In this document: positions 54,397 through 63,017 of the stretch, piece after piece
Layout of the letters: every line of letters begins with the position of its first letter
How positions within the stretch are numbered: position 1 is the stretch's first letter
Notes under the pieces: generated by a model
The model's input: only the letters and a program-made list of their open reading frames with translations
Told to the model about the DNA's origin: nothing
Database searches by the model: none
Translations under genes and position numbers: made by a program
Source: Sphingomonas_R arantia
GTDB taxonomy: Bacteria; Pseudomonadota; Alphaproteobacteria; Sphingomonadales; Sphingomonadaceae
Direction of reading: 5' to 3'
DNA length: 64,000 nucleotides
Assembly (NCBI RefSeq): GCF_042682045.1
Contig: NZ_JBHUGS010000002.1
Location: 62,001 to 126,000, forward strand

Positions 54397-54470
54397 CGGC
54401 GGGATGACCGGAACCGTCGCCGCCGTCGCTGCGCTTGGTCGTCGGGCCTCTCAGGTCCGCTAGAGGGTGA

Positions 54471-54995
54471 ATGGACATGACCGATATCGCCGCCGCCGCA
54501 GACCGGCGAACTGGCCTCTCCCGCCCGGCTGCGTTCGCGGTCGTGGCGGTCGTGCTGGGCGCGAGTGCCGCGCTCGGCAGGCGCAACGCGCCCGATCCGT
54601 CGCATCCGGGTATCCGTCGCTGGTACAAGCGGCTCGACAAGCCGGCCTATACGCCGCCCGATGCGGCGTTCGGGGCGGTGTGGCCGGTGCTCGAGACGGG
54701 GCTTGCGGTGGGCGGCTATCGGTTGATGCGGCAGCCGGGCGGCGATGCGCGCGATCTGGCGGTCGGTCTGTGGCTGCTCAACACCGCGATGGTTGGTGGC
54801 TGGACGGAGCTGTTCTTCCGTCGCAAGGCGCTGGGTGCGAGTACGGCCGCATCGGCCGCGATGGTCGTGACCGGCGTCGGCTATGCCGTGGCGGCATCGA
54901 AGGTCGACCGGACGGCGACCGCGACGGCGGTGCCGTTCGTCGCGTGGCTGGCGTTCGCGACGCTGTTGGCGAAGCGGATCCAGGACAAGAACTGA
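54471..54995 (+). CDS. TspO/MBR family membrane protein
   Basis: A 174-residue inner- or outer-membrane protein of the tryptophan-rich sensory family, which binds porphyrins and related tetrapyrroles. The hallmark IRRWYKRLDKPAYTPPDAAF followed by AVWPVLETGLAVGGYRLM matches the first loop and helix of TspO. NTAMVGGWTELFFRRKALGA corresponds to helix 3 with W in place of the commoner N-x-x-W-S pattern. Five hydrophobic helices are predicted. ATG 54477 is also possible; GAGGG precedes both. Expected role: stress-linked tetrapyrrole handling; no partner gene is visible. Confidence 0.88.
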   Translation: MDMTDIAAAADRRTGLSRPAAFAVVAVVLGASAALGRRNAPDPSHPGIRRWYKRLDKPAYTPPDAAFGAVWPVLETGLAVGGYRLMRQPGGDARDLAVGLWLLNTAMVGGWTELFFRRKALGASTAASAAMVVTGVGYAVAASKVDRTATATAVPFVAWLAFATLLAKRIQDKN

Positions 54996-55028
54996 CCGAA
55001 GACGAACGGTGGCGGCGTGGGTTGCCGG

Positions 55029-56144
55029 TCAGTTTGCGCCGAAGCGGTAGATCGTCGTCGATCGGAACGTCTTGCCGGGGTCGAGTCGGGTGGAGGGGAA
55101 GTTCGGGTGGTTGGGCGCATCGGCGAAACCCTGCGTCTCGATCGCGATGCCGTCGCGCGGGCCGATCGGGCGGCCGAGCGCGTCGACGTCGCGACCGTCG
55201 ATATAGTCACCGGTGTAGAGCTGGACCGAGGGCTCGGTCGTTTCAACTGTCAGCGTGCGGCCCGATGCCGGATCGCGCATCCAGAGCACCGGGCGGGGTG
55301 CGGCACGCATGGCGGGCGCGACGATCCAGGCATGGTTGTACCCGCCGGGGCCGCTCATCGGTGGGCCCTTGTGGTCGATCCGTTCGCCGATCGCATGGTC
55401 CGTGCGGAAATCGAGCGGGGTGCCCGCCACGGGAGCCAGGCGCCCGGTGGGGATGCCGACATCGTCGGTCTCCACCCAACGGGTCGCGGCGATGCGCAGC
55501 CGTTGCGTGGCGACCGAGCCGCCGCCCGCAAGGTTGAAATAGCTGTGGTTGGTGAGGTTGAGGACGGTCGGCTTCGTCGTGCTGGCGGCATAATCGATGC
55601 GCAGCGAGTTGTCGGGGAGCAGACGGTAGGTGATCGTGACGGTCAGCGTGCCGGGGAAGCCCTGGTCCCCGTCCGGGCTGACAAACGTCAGGGCGGCGGC
55701 GTCGACCCTGCCCTCGCGAAAGCGCCGGACCTGCCAGATGCGCTGGTCGAAGCCCGGCCCGACACCGCCGTGGAGCGCATGCGGCCCGAGGTTCGGACGC
55801 AGCCGGTAGGTTTGCCCGTCGAGCGGAAACCGGGCGTTGGCGATGCGCCCGGCATAGCGGCCGATCGCGGCGCCGAAGCCGTTCTTGGTGTTCTTCGCGC
55901 GATATTCGCCGGTGGAGCCGTAGCCCAGCACGACGTTCGCGCTCTTACTTTGTCGATCGGGCACCTCGACCGCAGTGATCGTCGCGCCGAGATCGAGAAA
56001 GCGGACCGTCATGCCGGTCGCGTTGCGCAACGTATACTCGTGGACGGTCGGGTCGTCCTCGCGCAGTTGGGCGGTGGCAGGCGAGGCTAACAGCAGCAGG
56101 AGCGGAAGGACCGATCGCCCGGGCAGGTTTAGATTAACGGTCAT
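55029..56144 (-). CDS. Secreted aldose 1-epimerase (mutarotase)
   Basis: A 371-residue periplasmic mutarotase interconverting alpha- and beta-anomers of hexoses. After a signal peptide ending ASPATA, it has the family motifs NVVLGYGSTGEYRAKNTKNG, FGAAIGRYAGRIANARFPLD, GPHALHGG, LTNHSYFNLAGGG with the catalytic His, and IETQGFADAPNHPNFPS with the catalytic Glu. ATG 56144 has AGGAG six bases upstream. It is the last gene of a same-strand series after the GH1 and reductase genes, fitting processing of released sugar. A GCAA-N4-TTGC palindrome is located 15 bases before the start. Confidence 0.92.
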   Translation of the reverse strand: MTVNLNLPGRSVLPLLLLLASPATAQLREDDPTVHEYTLRNATGMTVRFLDLGATITAVEVPDRQSKSANVVLGYGSTGEYRAKNTKNGFGAAIGRYAGRIANARFPLDGQTYRLRPNLGPHALHGGVGPGFDQRIWQVRRFREGRVDAAALTFVSPDGDQGFPGTLTVTITYRLLPDNSLRIDYAASTTKPTVLNLTNHSYFNLAGGGSVATQRLRIAATRWVETDDVGIPTGRLAPVAGTPLDFRTDHAIGERIDHKGPPMSGPGGYNHAWIVAPAMRAAPRPVLWMRDPASGRTLTVETTEPSVQLYTGDYIDGRDVDALGRPIGPRDGIAIETQGFADAPNHPNFPSTRLDPGKTFRSTTIYRFGAN

Positions 56145-56158
56145 GACCTCTCCTGTGC

Positions 56159-56170
56159 GCAACCGTTTGC
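56159..56170. promoter_or_regulatory. Possible operator before the epimerase gene
   Basis: GCAACCGTTTGC has exact GCAA and TTGC half-sites around CCGT, a LacI-like arrangement. It lies 15 bases upstream of the epimerase start within the 95-base gap after the reductase gene, so the epimerase could have its own regulated promoter. It differs from the other two operators in this window. Confidence 0.3.
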
Positions 56171-56239
56171 CGGTGTCGGGGGGCAGGTTGTGATGACTGT
56201 CCGCCGCACGTCAAGGACTGGCGAGATCTCCAGCGCGTT

Positions 56240-57274
56240 TCAACCGATTGGGGGGATGACGCCCGCCGCCTGCTGCCGCTCGATCGCGCGGATGACGGCG
56301 TCGACCGGGTCGCGATCCTCTTGGAAGCCGGCGAGCCGGATCTTGGTCATGTCGGACACGACATCGGCCTCCGTCCCGAAAACGAAATCGCCGAAGGCCC
56401 ATCCGACTGCCTTGGCGTAGTCGGGCTGGACGAGGCCAGTCGCGATCTCCCGCCACAGCGGCTCCAGCGACGGCATGTGGGCGGCAAGCTCGAACGGGAT
56501 CGGTTCGCCGAGCGTGAGCTCGAAATGCAGCGCGACCTTTTCCCAGACGCGGCGCCAGCGGAAGGGCGGGTGGACATAGTTGAACGCCTGGCCCGCCGCC
56601 GCGTCGGACGTGGCCGCCCAGAGGCTTGCGCGGGCCAGCGCGTGCGCGTCGGTCACCTGCGCCAGCGTGTCATCGTAGGTATGGCGCGAGCCGGGGAAGC
56701 GGAATGCGGCACCGTCAGCGGCGGTGAGTGCGGCATAGGCGCCGATGACGGTTGCGATGTTCATGGCATTGCCGGCGGCATCGCCGACCACGACGTCGGG
56801 ACGCAGGATCGACCATTCGGGGCCGCCGGCGGCGCGACGGTCCTGCAATTCGCGTTCCTGCGTGAAGTAGAAGTTGGGGCCGATCGGGCGCGGGTTCTCG
56901 TCCTCGTAGAAGGGTGTCGTGACCGGACCGAGATGGACGCCGTAGACCTTGGCGCCCTGGTACAGCACCGTGCGTTCGAGCGGCGCGCCGACGGCGTCCA
57001 GCCCGTCGAGGAGGTTGCGCAGCATGGCCGAATTGCGCCGGTCCTCCTCCGCCAGTCCGCCGCCGGGTCCGTAGGCCGCGTAGAACAGGTGCGTGACGTC
57101 GCGGGCGTCGGCCAAGGCCTCACGGGTCGCGGCGGCATCGCTCAGGTCGGCGACGACATCGCCCTTGCTGCGCGACAGCGCGATGCCGCGCCAGCCGGGG
57201 GTGTGTGCGATCTCTTCCAGCAATGCCTTGCCGATGATGCCGCCGGCGCCGGCGACGAGCGCGATCCTGGTCAT
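56240..57274 (-). CDS. PRISE-type NAD(P)H-dependent reductase (SDR)
   Basis: A 344-residue extended short-chain reductase. It begins with the cofactor loop ALVAGAGGIIGKALLEEI. Unlike classical SDRs it has the progesterone 5-beta-reductase/iridoid-synthase (PRISE) features: LYQGAKVYGVHLG, ENPRPIGPNFYFTQERELQ (the NFYY-x-x-E/D block) and WSILRPDVVVG. These enzymes reduce C=C double bonds of enones or dialdehydes. ATG 57274 has GAGG five bases ahead. It follows the GH1 gene by 69 bases and may act on the aglycone that GH1 releases; this is inference from context. The substrate is unknown. Confidence 0.85.
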   Translation of the reverse strand: MTRIALVAGAGGIIGKALLEEIAHTPGWRGIALSRSKGDVVADLSDAAATREALADARDVTHLFYAAYGPGGGLAEEDRRNSAMLRNLLDGLDAVGAPLERTVLYQGAKVYGVHLGPVTTPFYEDENPRPIGPNFYFTQERELQDRRAAGGPEWSILRPDVVVGDAAGNAMNIATVIGAYAALTAADGAAFRFPGSRHTYDDTLAQVTDAHALARASLWAATSDAAAGQAFNYVHPPFRWRRVWEKVALHFELTLGEPIPFELAAHMPSLEPLWREIATGLVQPDYAKAVGWAFGDFVFGTEADVVSDMTKIRLAGFQEDRDPVDAVIRAIERQQAAGVIPPIG

Positions 57275-57343
57275 GATAGCCTCGGGACGATTGTTGGAGA
57301 CTGGCTGAACGATAGCCGGCGCGAAACTATCCGGTCGTTGTCG

Positions 57344-58627
57344 CTATTTGGCCGGGGCGTCCTGCTCTGCCGTGTTCACCGCGCGGGCGCGCGTCGTCTG
57401 GCGGTGGGTATGGATGTCTTCGGCTTCGTCCGGCATGACCACCGGGACCGTGAGGCACAGGCTCTGCGTCGGCAGCACGTCGCGCCACTGGCCGATCAGC
57501 TTCTTGAAGGCCGTGCCGACCGGCCGGATGTTGCGGTCAAGATCGAACAGGCCGAGCGGATTGACGTGACCGTTCTGTTCACGGAGCGCGGTGTCCCAGT
57601 CGATCTGGTCGGTGAGCGAGTACCAAGTGAAGCCGACGACCGGCACGCCGTCGTTGCGGACGCGCAGCAGGTTTGCCCATTGTTTCCATAGCCAATCGAC
57701 GGACTCGGTGCCGAGCGGACCCTGGTTCAGGTTGGTTTCGGTGTGCATCACCGGCAAGCGGTAGCGGTCGTGATATTGCCGAGTGATCTCACTGTAGCCG
57801 AAGATCTCGCCCGATGCCTGGGTCGAGCCGTCCGCCGCGACGCGGTGCTCGTTCGTGACGTAATAGTCGTTGCCCATGATGCAGTGCTGTTTCAGGCGGT
57901 TGTGCAGGAAGAAGTGATATTCGTCCCGCGTCATGCCGTTATCGAGCAGATATTCGTACATTTCGGAATCAACGCGGCGGCCATAGTTGAGGTCGAGCGA
58001 CAGGAAGCGTTGCGAGTTCATCAGCTCCGCCGGGCGGATCGCCGCGGGGCTTTCGGCATGGAAATATTCGGAGGACTCGCTCTGGATAAAGATCGCGTCC
58101 GGGCGGCGTTTCAGGATCGCCTGCATGGCCAGTACGTTGGCCTTCACCAGATGCTTGAGCGCGGTGACGAAGCCATGGTCGCTGCGGAGTTGCTCGTTCC
58201 ACCAGCCGTAGCGGCCGGAGAAGGTGGCGCAGACGTACATCTCGTTGACCGGAGTGTAGAGCTGTATCCAGGGGAAGCGGGCGGCGAACGCGGCGGCGTA
58301 GTGGAAGAACAGCTCGGGAAAGTCCGGGTTCTGGAAGTTACCGATCCAGTCGGGCACGCCGCAATGGCAGAGGTCGACGATCGGCACGATGTTGCGCTGC
58401 TTCAGATCGGCGAACGTCAGGTCGGCGAATTCCCAGTCGTAGCGGTCGGCGGCGAGCCAGGTCTTGTGGATCGGCGGACCGAAGCGGAGATAGCCGATGC
58501 CCATGTCCTGGACGAGCGCGAAGTCATCGCGCCAGCGGCGGTAGTGGCCGCAGCTTTCCATCTCGTCGATCCGCGTGCGGCCGCCGTTGATGGTGGGGAC
58601 GCTGTTCTCGATGCCGGTGGCGAACAT
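57344..58627 (-). CDS. GH1-like glycoside hydrolase
   Basis: A 427-residue clan GH-A enzyme of the GH1 beta-glycosidase type. The acid/base is Glu129 in LYTPVNEMYV and the nucleophile is Glu297 in VMHTETNL; the GH1-like N-terminal DFALVQDMGIGYLRFGPPIH and VDLCHCGVPDW support it. The aglycone-site ends differ from typical ENG motifs of beta-glucosidases, so the substrate may be atypical. There is no signal peptide, implying cytosolic action on imported glycoside. The start at ATG 58627 is uncertain: the nearest ribosome-like site (AGGGG) is about 17 bases away. The C-terminal 45 residues are extra to the fold. Confidence 0.82.
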   Translation of the reverse strand: MFATGIENSVPTINGGRTRIDEMESCGHYRRWRDDFALVQDMGIGYLRFGPPIHKTWLAADRYDWEFADLTFADLKQRNIVPIVDLCHCGVPDWIGNFQNPDFPELFFHYAAAFAARFPWIQLYTPVNEMYVCATFSGRYGWWNEQLRSDHGFVTALKHLVKANVLAMQAILKRRPDAIFIQSESSEYFHAESPAAIRPAELMNSQRFLSLDLNYGRRVDSEMYEYLLDNGMTRDEYHFFLHNRLKQHCIMGNDYYVTNEHRVAADGSTQASGEIFGYSEITRQYHDRYRLPVMHTETNLNQGPLGTESVDWLWKQWANLLRVRNDGVPVVGFTWYSLTDQIDWDTALREQNGHVNPLGLFDLDRNIRPVGTAFKKLIGQWRDVLPTQSLCLTVPVVMPDEAEDIHTHRQTTRARAVNTAEQDAPAK

Positions 58628-58707
58628 GAAGGTGGCGATGACGGTTCCCCTCGATAATCCATCCTGAACGCAGCTGGACGGGATCGGAGCCGTGCGTGCG
58701 TGTCGCG

Positions 58708-59799
58708 TCAGTTCTCGGCTGCGAGGAGATGCGAGGGCAGGGTGAGGGTCGCCGTCGTGACGGTGTCGGAGTGCAGCCGGAAGCTGCCCGATTGTCCGCG
58801 GGCGAGCGTGGTGGCGATCTGGAGGCCGAGGCTGGTCGTGGTGTCCGCCCGGAAGTCGGCGGGCAGGCCGTGGCCGTCGTCGCGCACGATCACCTCAAGG
58901 CTGCCGTCCGGACCGCGGCCGACCATGATGTCGATCCGACCGGCGCGTTCGGCGGCGAAGCCGTGCTCGACCGCGTTGGCGACCGCCTCCGCGACGATCA
59001 GCGCGGTCGGTACGGCGGCGTCGGGTTGCAGGCGCAGATCGACGTCGCCGGCCACGTCGAGCGCGATGTCGCTGCGGCCGCTCGCCTCGACCACGTCGCG
59101 ACAGAGTTCCGCCAGGAACGGGACGACCGGCTGCGCGGCGCCCGAGGGATCGTAGAGCTGCCGGCTGATCCGACCGATCAGCGCGAGCCGGGCGCTCGCC
59201 TCGTTCAGCGCCGCCTTCGCGCCTGGATCGGCGAGCTGGCGCTTCTGCATCGACAGGAGGGCGGCCGCGACCTGCAGGTTGTTCGAGACGCGGTGCTGCA
59301 ATTCGCGGAACAATAGCTCGCGCGTGTCGGCCAGCGCGCGGTTGGTCTCACGCTCGCGCGCGAGTTGGCGGTTGGCGGCCTGCATCCAGTGGACGAGCGA
59401 AAGATCGGTCGCGACCACGAAGACGTAGAAGGCCAGCGCGATCCCGGACTGTTGCGTAATGGTGAACGCGTGGATCGGCGGGATGAAAAAGAACCAGGCA
59501 AGCAACCCGCAGATGATCGCGGACACGCCGCCCAGCCGCACGCCGAACACGAAGGATGTGACGATCACAGCCGGGAAGAAGGTGACGTAGGGGAAGCCGG
59601 GCGGAAGCAGCGGGTCCGCAACCATGCGGAGCGCCCACGCCGCGGCCACGATGGCGAGGGTCGCGACCGCCCCGAGCAGGGGACGGTCGCGTGCCACGGG
59701 GAACCGCTCGATCCAGCGCACCGGTCGGTCAGCGGCGTCTGGCGCGATCGGCGTGTCGTTCATGCCGCCCCCGGTACGACCTTCGGGGGGCGGCGTCAT
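58708..59799 (-). CDS. Membrane sensor histidine kinase (HisKA_2/HWE type)
   Basis: A 363-residue kinase. Four membrane segments (about residues 40-135) resemble the DUF4118 sensor module of KdpD-like proteins (FPYVTFFPAVIVTSFVFGVR, LAWFFFIPPIHAF). The cytoplasmic part has the H-box LLFRELQHRVSNNLQVAAAL, N-box VAEAVANAVEHGF and G-box VRDDGHGLPAD. There is no receiver domain and no response regulator beside it. The start is either ATG 59799 (AGGGA five bases ahead) or ATG 59763. It lies 25 bases after the TonB receptor gene and is probably co-transcribed with it. Confidence 0.88.
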   Translation of the reverse strand: MTPPPEGRTGGGMNDTPIAPDAADRPVRWIERFPVARDRPLLGAVATLAIVAAAWALRMVADPLLPPGFPYVTFFPAVIVTSFVFGVRLGGVSAIICGLLAWFFFIPPIHAFTITQQSGIALAFYVFVVATDLSLVHWMQAANRQLARERETNRALADTRELLFRELQHRVSNNLQVAAALLSMQKRQLADPGAKAALNEASARLALIGRISRQLYDPSGAAQPVVPFLAELCRDVVEASGRSDIALDVAGDVDLRLQPDAAVPTALIVAEAVANAVEHGFAAERAGRIDIMVGRGPDGSLEVIVRDDGHGLPADFRADTTTSLGLQIATTLARGQSGSFRLHSDTVTTATLTLPSHLLAAEN

Positions 59800-59824
59800 C
59801 TTTTCCCTGAAAGGGTGTTTTTCG

Positions 59825-62287
59825 TCAGAATGCCACGCTGACGGTGCCGAACACCTGCCGGTCGGCCAGCGGGAAGAAGTTGTAGGTGCCCGATGCCGCG
59901 CCGATGCTGAGCGTGGATTCGGCGCGCTTGTTGGTCAGGTTGGTGACGTTCAGCGCGACGTTGAGCTTGCGGACGAACATGCCGTCGCGGAGCGGGATGT
60001 CGGCCGCGATCCGGCCCGACATCGTGTAGTAGCCACCGACGCTGAGATCGTTGGTGAAGGTGGCATAGCGCTTGCCGAGATAATCGCCGATCAGCTGGAT
60101 TTCGACGGGCGCGATGTTCAGCGTCGCGACCGTCTTGTTCAGCCATTCGGGGCTGCCCGGCACCTTCTTGCCGGACGTCGGGACGACCGTCAGTGCGGTG
60201 CCGGTGACATAGTCGTCCTGGTAGACCGAGCGGTTGTAGGACAGCGCGTTGTAGAGCGAGAAGGTCGATCCGAAGCGCAGCGTGGCGGCGGCATCGATGC
60301 CGTCGGTCTTCACGCTGCCGACATTCTGCAGGATGGTGGCGCCGCTGGCGATTGCGGTGATGGTGGTGTTCGGGCTGATCGCGAGCAGGCGGTTGCTGAA
60401 ATCGACATGGTAGTAGCTGATCTGCCCCTCGATCGACGTCAGCGGGCCGAAATCGACCTGGCGGCGCGTGCGGAGGCCGGCCTCGTAGGTCACGCTGGTT
60501 TCGGGCTTGGTATTGTCCTTGAAGAATTCGAACAGCGTCTGACTGCCGAGTGCGAAGGGCGACAGGCCGGCGGCGGCGCTGGTCTGGAACTGGCGGATGT
60601 TCTTCTGGACGTTGAAGAACAGCTGCTCGCTGGCGGTCACGTCCCAGATACCGCCGACCTGCGGCAGGAACCAGCGTTCGGTCTTTAGCCGGCCGACGGG
60701 CAGTTCGCGCGATCCGGTGAACGAGCCTGGGATCGGCTGCACCGGCACCGCCTGGCGCGCGTCCTGGATCGTACCCTTGAACCCGGCCTGGATCGTGAGC
60801 TGCGGCGTGATGTGCCACGCGTCCTGCAGGTGATACTGATATTCCTTTACGCGGATCTGGCTGCCATATTGCGTGATGAGCGGCTCGGCATAGTCTTCGG
60901 GGCGGCTGTACGGATCGGACGGGTTGTTGACGTCGAGCCCGTACCAGCGCCGATAGGAGGACGAACGCTGATGTTCGTACCAGCCGCCGATTTCGAGCGC
61001 GTGATCGCCGATTTCGGCGCGCAGCGTGCTGATCGCGCCGTAGCGTTCGATGCGATATTCGGTGGTGCGTGTTGCGATGCCCGCGCCGCCGAAGATGGTC
61101 GAGAGGCGGGCGAGGTTGGTCGCCGACGTCGGGCTGCTGCCCGCCGCACCGGGGTAGTAGAAGGAGAACAGCAGCGGCAGGCCGGCCGCTGTGATCGGGC
61201 CGGCGACGATGCCGACGCCGCTGTTGTGGTGGTAATAGCCCTGGTTCGACCAGGTCACGTCGTCCGACACGTTGAGGTCATATTTCGCGTAGCCGAGATA
61301 GTCGCGGCGGATCGCGGCGCTGTAATAGTTGCGGTAGTTGGCGCCGGGCGCGGCGTTGACCGCGGCATATTCGGGCGACTGGTAGTAGGCGACGGCGGAC
61401 GCGAAGTCCGGGTAGATGAACGGCCGGATGTAGGGGGCGACGCCGCGGTTATCGACGGCGGCGGTGGTGCCGGCGGCCGGCCGCACGACGATCGAGGTCG
61501 CGTCCTCGTTCGGTTCCTGCTTGTCGGAGAAGGCGAAGTAGCCGGTGAACGTGCCGGTATCGTCGGCGTGGACGAGCTTGGCGTTCGCCTGCCAACCCTT
61601 CTGCTTGCCGTTGAAGTCCCACGCCTTGGCATATTGCCGCACGCCGGAGACATAGAGCCGGGTGTTGCCGCCGATGTCGCCGCTGTCGATCCGGCCGAAG
61701 GCGCGGAATGCGTCGTGGCTGCCGATCGTGGTGGCGGCGCGGATGCCGAAATCGGCGGCGGGATCGCTGGAGAAAGTGTCGATCGTGCCGCCCAGGTTGC
61801 TGGTCGACGGCGTGCCGAGATCGCCCGCGCCGGTGGCGAGCGTAACGCGACCGACATTTTCCGAGATCACCGCGCGCTGCGGCGAGAGGCCGTTATAGTT
61901 GCCGTATTGCTGATCGCCGAGCGGCACGCCGTCGAGCGTATAGCCGAGCTGCTGCTGGTTGAAGCCGTGGATGAACAGCGAGATATTCTGTTCGTTGTTG
62001 CCCCATGGATCGGCGGTCAGGAAGGTGACGCCGGGCAGGGTCTGGATCGCCTTCAGCGGGCTGATGCCGGGCAGCACCTTCTGGATTTCGGGGCCCTCCA
62101 GCGTCGCGACCGAGCGGGTCACCCGTCCGGTGACGACGATCGCGCCGTCGCTTTCCGGGTCGCCTGCGGCGTCGGCGGTCAACGTCTGCGCCGCCGTATC
62201 GGCTGCGGCTGGCACGTCGGCGGCGTAGGCAGTGGTTGAGGATGACGCGAGCATGAGCGCCAGGAACGGACGTTGAAAATTCGACAT
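59825..62287 (-). CDS. TonB-dependent receptor (no STN domain)
   Basis: An 820-residue outer-membrane receptor. Signal peptide ends about TTAYAAD; the TonB-box region is GAIVVTGRVTRSVATLEGPE. The plug includes LPGISPLKAIQTLPGVTFLT, NISLFIHGFNQQQLGYTLDG, VPLGDQQYGNYNGLSPQR and TSNLGGTIDTFSSDPAADFG. The barrel ends VFGTVSVAF. ATG 62287 has AGGGGG six bases upstream. It heads a same-strand series of sensor kinase, GH1, PRISE reductase and epimerase, which suggests import of a small glycoside. No sigma/FecR pair is linked. Confidence 0.9.
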   Translation of the reverse strand: MSNFQRPFLALMLASSSTTAYAADVPAAADTAAQTLTADAAGDPESDGAIVVTGRVTRSVATLEGPEIQKVLPGISPLKAIQTLPGVTFLTADPWGNNEQNISLFIHGFNQQQLGYTLDGVPLGDQQYGNYNGLSPQRAVISENVGRVTLATGAGDLGTPSTSNLGGTIDTFSSDPAADFGIRAATTIGSHDAFRAFGRIDSGDIGGNTRLYVSGVRQYAKAWDFNGKQKGWQANAKLVHADDTGTFTGYFAFSDKQEPNEDATSIVVRPAAGTTAAVDNRGVAPYIRPFIYPDFASAVAYYQSPEYAAVNAAPGANYRNYYSAAIRRDYLGYAKYDLNVSDDVTWSNQGYYHHNSGVGIVAGPITAAGLPLLFSFYYPGAAGSSPTSATNLARLSTIFGGAGIATRTTEYRIERYGAISTLRAEIGDHALEIGGWYEHQRSSSYRRWYGLDVNNPSDPYSRPEDYAEPLITQYGSQIRVKEYQYHLQDAWHITPQLTIQAGFKGTIQDARQAVPVQPIPGSFTGSRELPVGRLKTERWFLPQVGGIWDVTASEQLFFNVQKNIRQFQTSAAAGLSPFALGSQTLFEFFKDNTKPETSVTYEAGLRTRRQVDFGPLTSIEGQISYYHVDFSNRLLAISPNTTITAIASGATILQNVGSVKTDGIDAAATLRFGSTFSLYNALSYNRSVYQDDYVTGTALTVVPTSGKKVPGSPEWLNKTVATLNIAPVEIQLIGDYLGKRYATFTNDLSVGGYYTMSGRIAADIPLRDGMFVRKLNVALNVTNLTNKRAESTLSIGAASGTYNFFPLADRQVFGTVSVAF

Positions 62288-62752
62288 GAGGCCCCCTGAA
62301 TTCGTGCTTTATTCGCACTGAACTGAGCGGGGCCTAGCGGGGCGTTCGCGTCAGTTCGGTGACGCGGCGGAGGCGGGACCATGACAGCGTGGGAACTTCT
62401 GGGTGGTGCCTTCCGGGCTGTCCATGGTGACGACGTTCTGGTCAGAAACGGCGGCGCAGTTTGTCGAAAACGTGGCGCCGGAACCCGACCCGGAGCGTGT
62501 TTTCGGGCAATGCTGCTGCTTTGGAGAACTGTCCGCCTACGGCAGTATCTTGGCGGGCGGCCCCGTGTCGCGGCGAAGGATCGACATCTAGATGTCCATG
62601 CCGCGCCTAGTTATGCCGAGAATGGACGATCGGTTCGACCCGAAGAGCATCGTTCGGACGGGGGGATCGTTTGTCACTGCGGCAGGCCCACGGATGTTGC
62701 AGCTATCCTGGTGTTGCAGGGCGGTGAGAACGATGGGGGCGAAGCCGTGGCG
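62288..62752. other. Intergenic region without a confident gene
   Basis: These 465 bases separate the divergent receptor gene from the DUF3253 gene and must carry the receptor promoter. They contain only the weak small ORF listed separately (62403-62591). A long plus-strand frame opens at 62381 and runs into the DUF3253 gene, but its first 120 codons have arginine- and cysteine-rich shadow-like composition and I do not call it. No palindrome or RNA structure stands out. Confidence 0.4.
62403..62591 (+). CDS. Doubtful 62-codon ORF with a Cys triplet
   Basis: A short frame beginning MVPSGLSMVTTFWSETAAQF and containing RVFGQCCCFGELSAYGSI. Third positions are mostly G or C and the composition looks more natural than that of the overlapping frames. 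There is no convincing ribosome site, and the next in-frame ATG follows the stop directly (TAG ATG at 62589-62594) and opens another short frame of shadow-like composition. It may be a small gene, a fragment of an older gene, or chance. No family recognised. Confidence 0.25.
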   Translation: MVPSGLSMVTTFWSETAAQFVENVAPEPDPERVFGQCCCFGELSAYGSILAGGPVSRRRIDI

Positions 62753-63004
62753 ATGGATGTGCAAGGGGCGACGCTGAGGTTGCTCGCCGCCCGGGCACCT
62801 GGTGCGACGGTCTGCCCGAGTGAGGTCGCGCGTGTGTTGGCCAAGGCGGCGGGGGCGGACGTGGCGGGGGACTGGCGCCATTTCATGCCGGCGGTGCATG
62901 CGGCGGTCGATGGGCTTGTGGAGGCGGGGGCGGTTCGGCTGAGCCGGAAGGGTCGGCCGATGGCGGTGCGGGCGGGGCCTTACCGGATTGGGCGCGTCGA
63001 CTGA
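62753..63004 (+). CDS. DUF3253-domain protein
   Basis: An 83-residue soluble protein of a small winged-helix-like family. ATLRLLAARAPGATVCPSEV, DWRHFMPAVHAAVDGLVEAG and AVRLSRKGRPMAVRAGPYRI match the DUF3253 layout (a conserved W-R-x-L/F-M-P block and a C-terminal G-x-Y-R-I). The function of the family is not established; a nucleic-acid-binding role is a guess from the fold. The start is ATG 62753 or GTG 62747; the frame extends further upstream but without coding character. Convergent with the DUF1636 gene, only 13 bases apart. Confidence 0.7.
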   Translation: MDVQGATLRLLAARAPGATVCPSEVARVLAKAAGADVAGDWRHFMPAVHAAVDGLVEAGAVRLSRKGRPMAVRAGPYRIGRVD

Positions 63005-63017
63005 TCTGCTTGGTAAA

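Noticed and set aside
62588..62899. Minus-strand 103-codon ORF opposite the DUF3253 gene
   Set aside because: His/Arg-rich shadow; the plus strand carries the recognisable domain.
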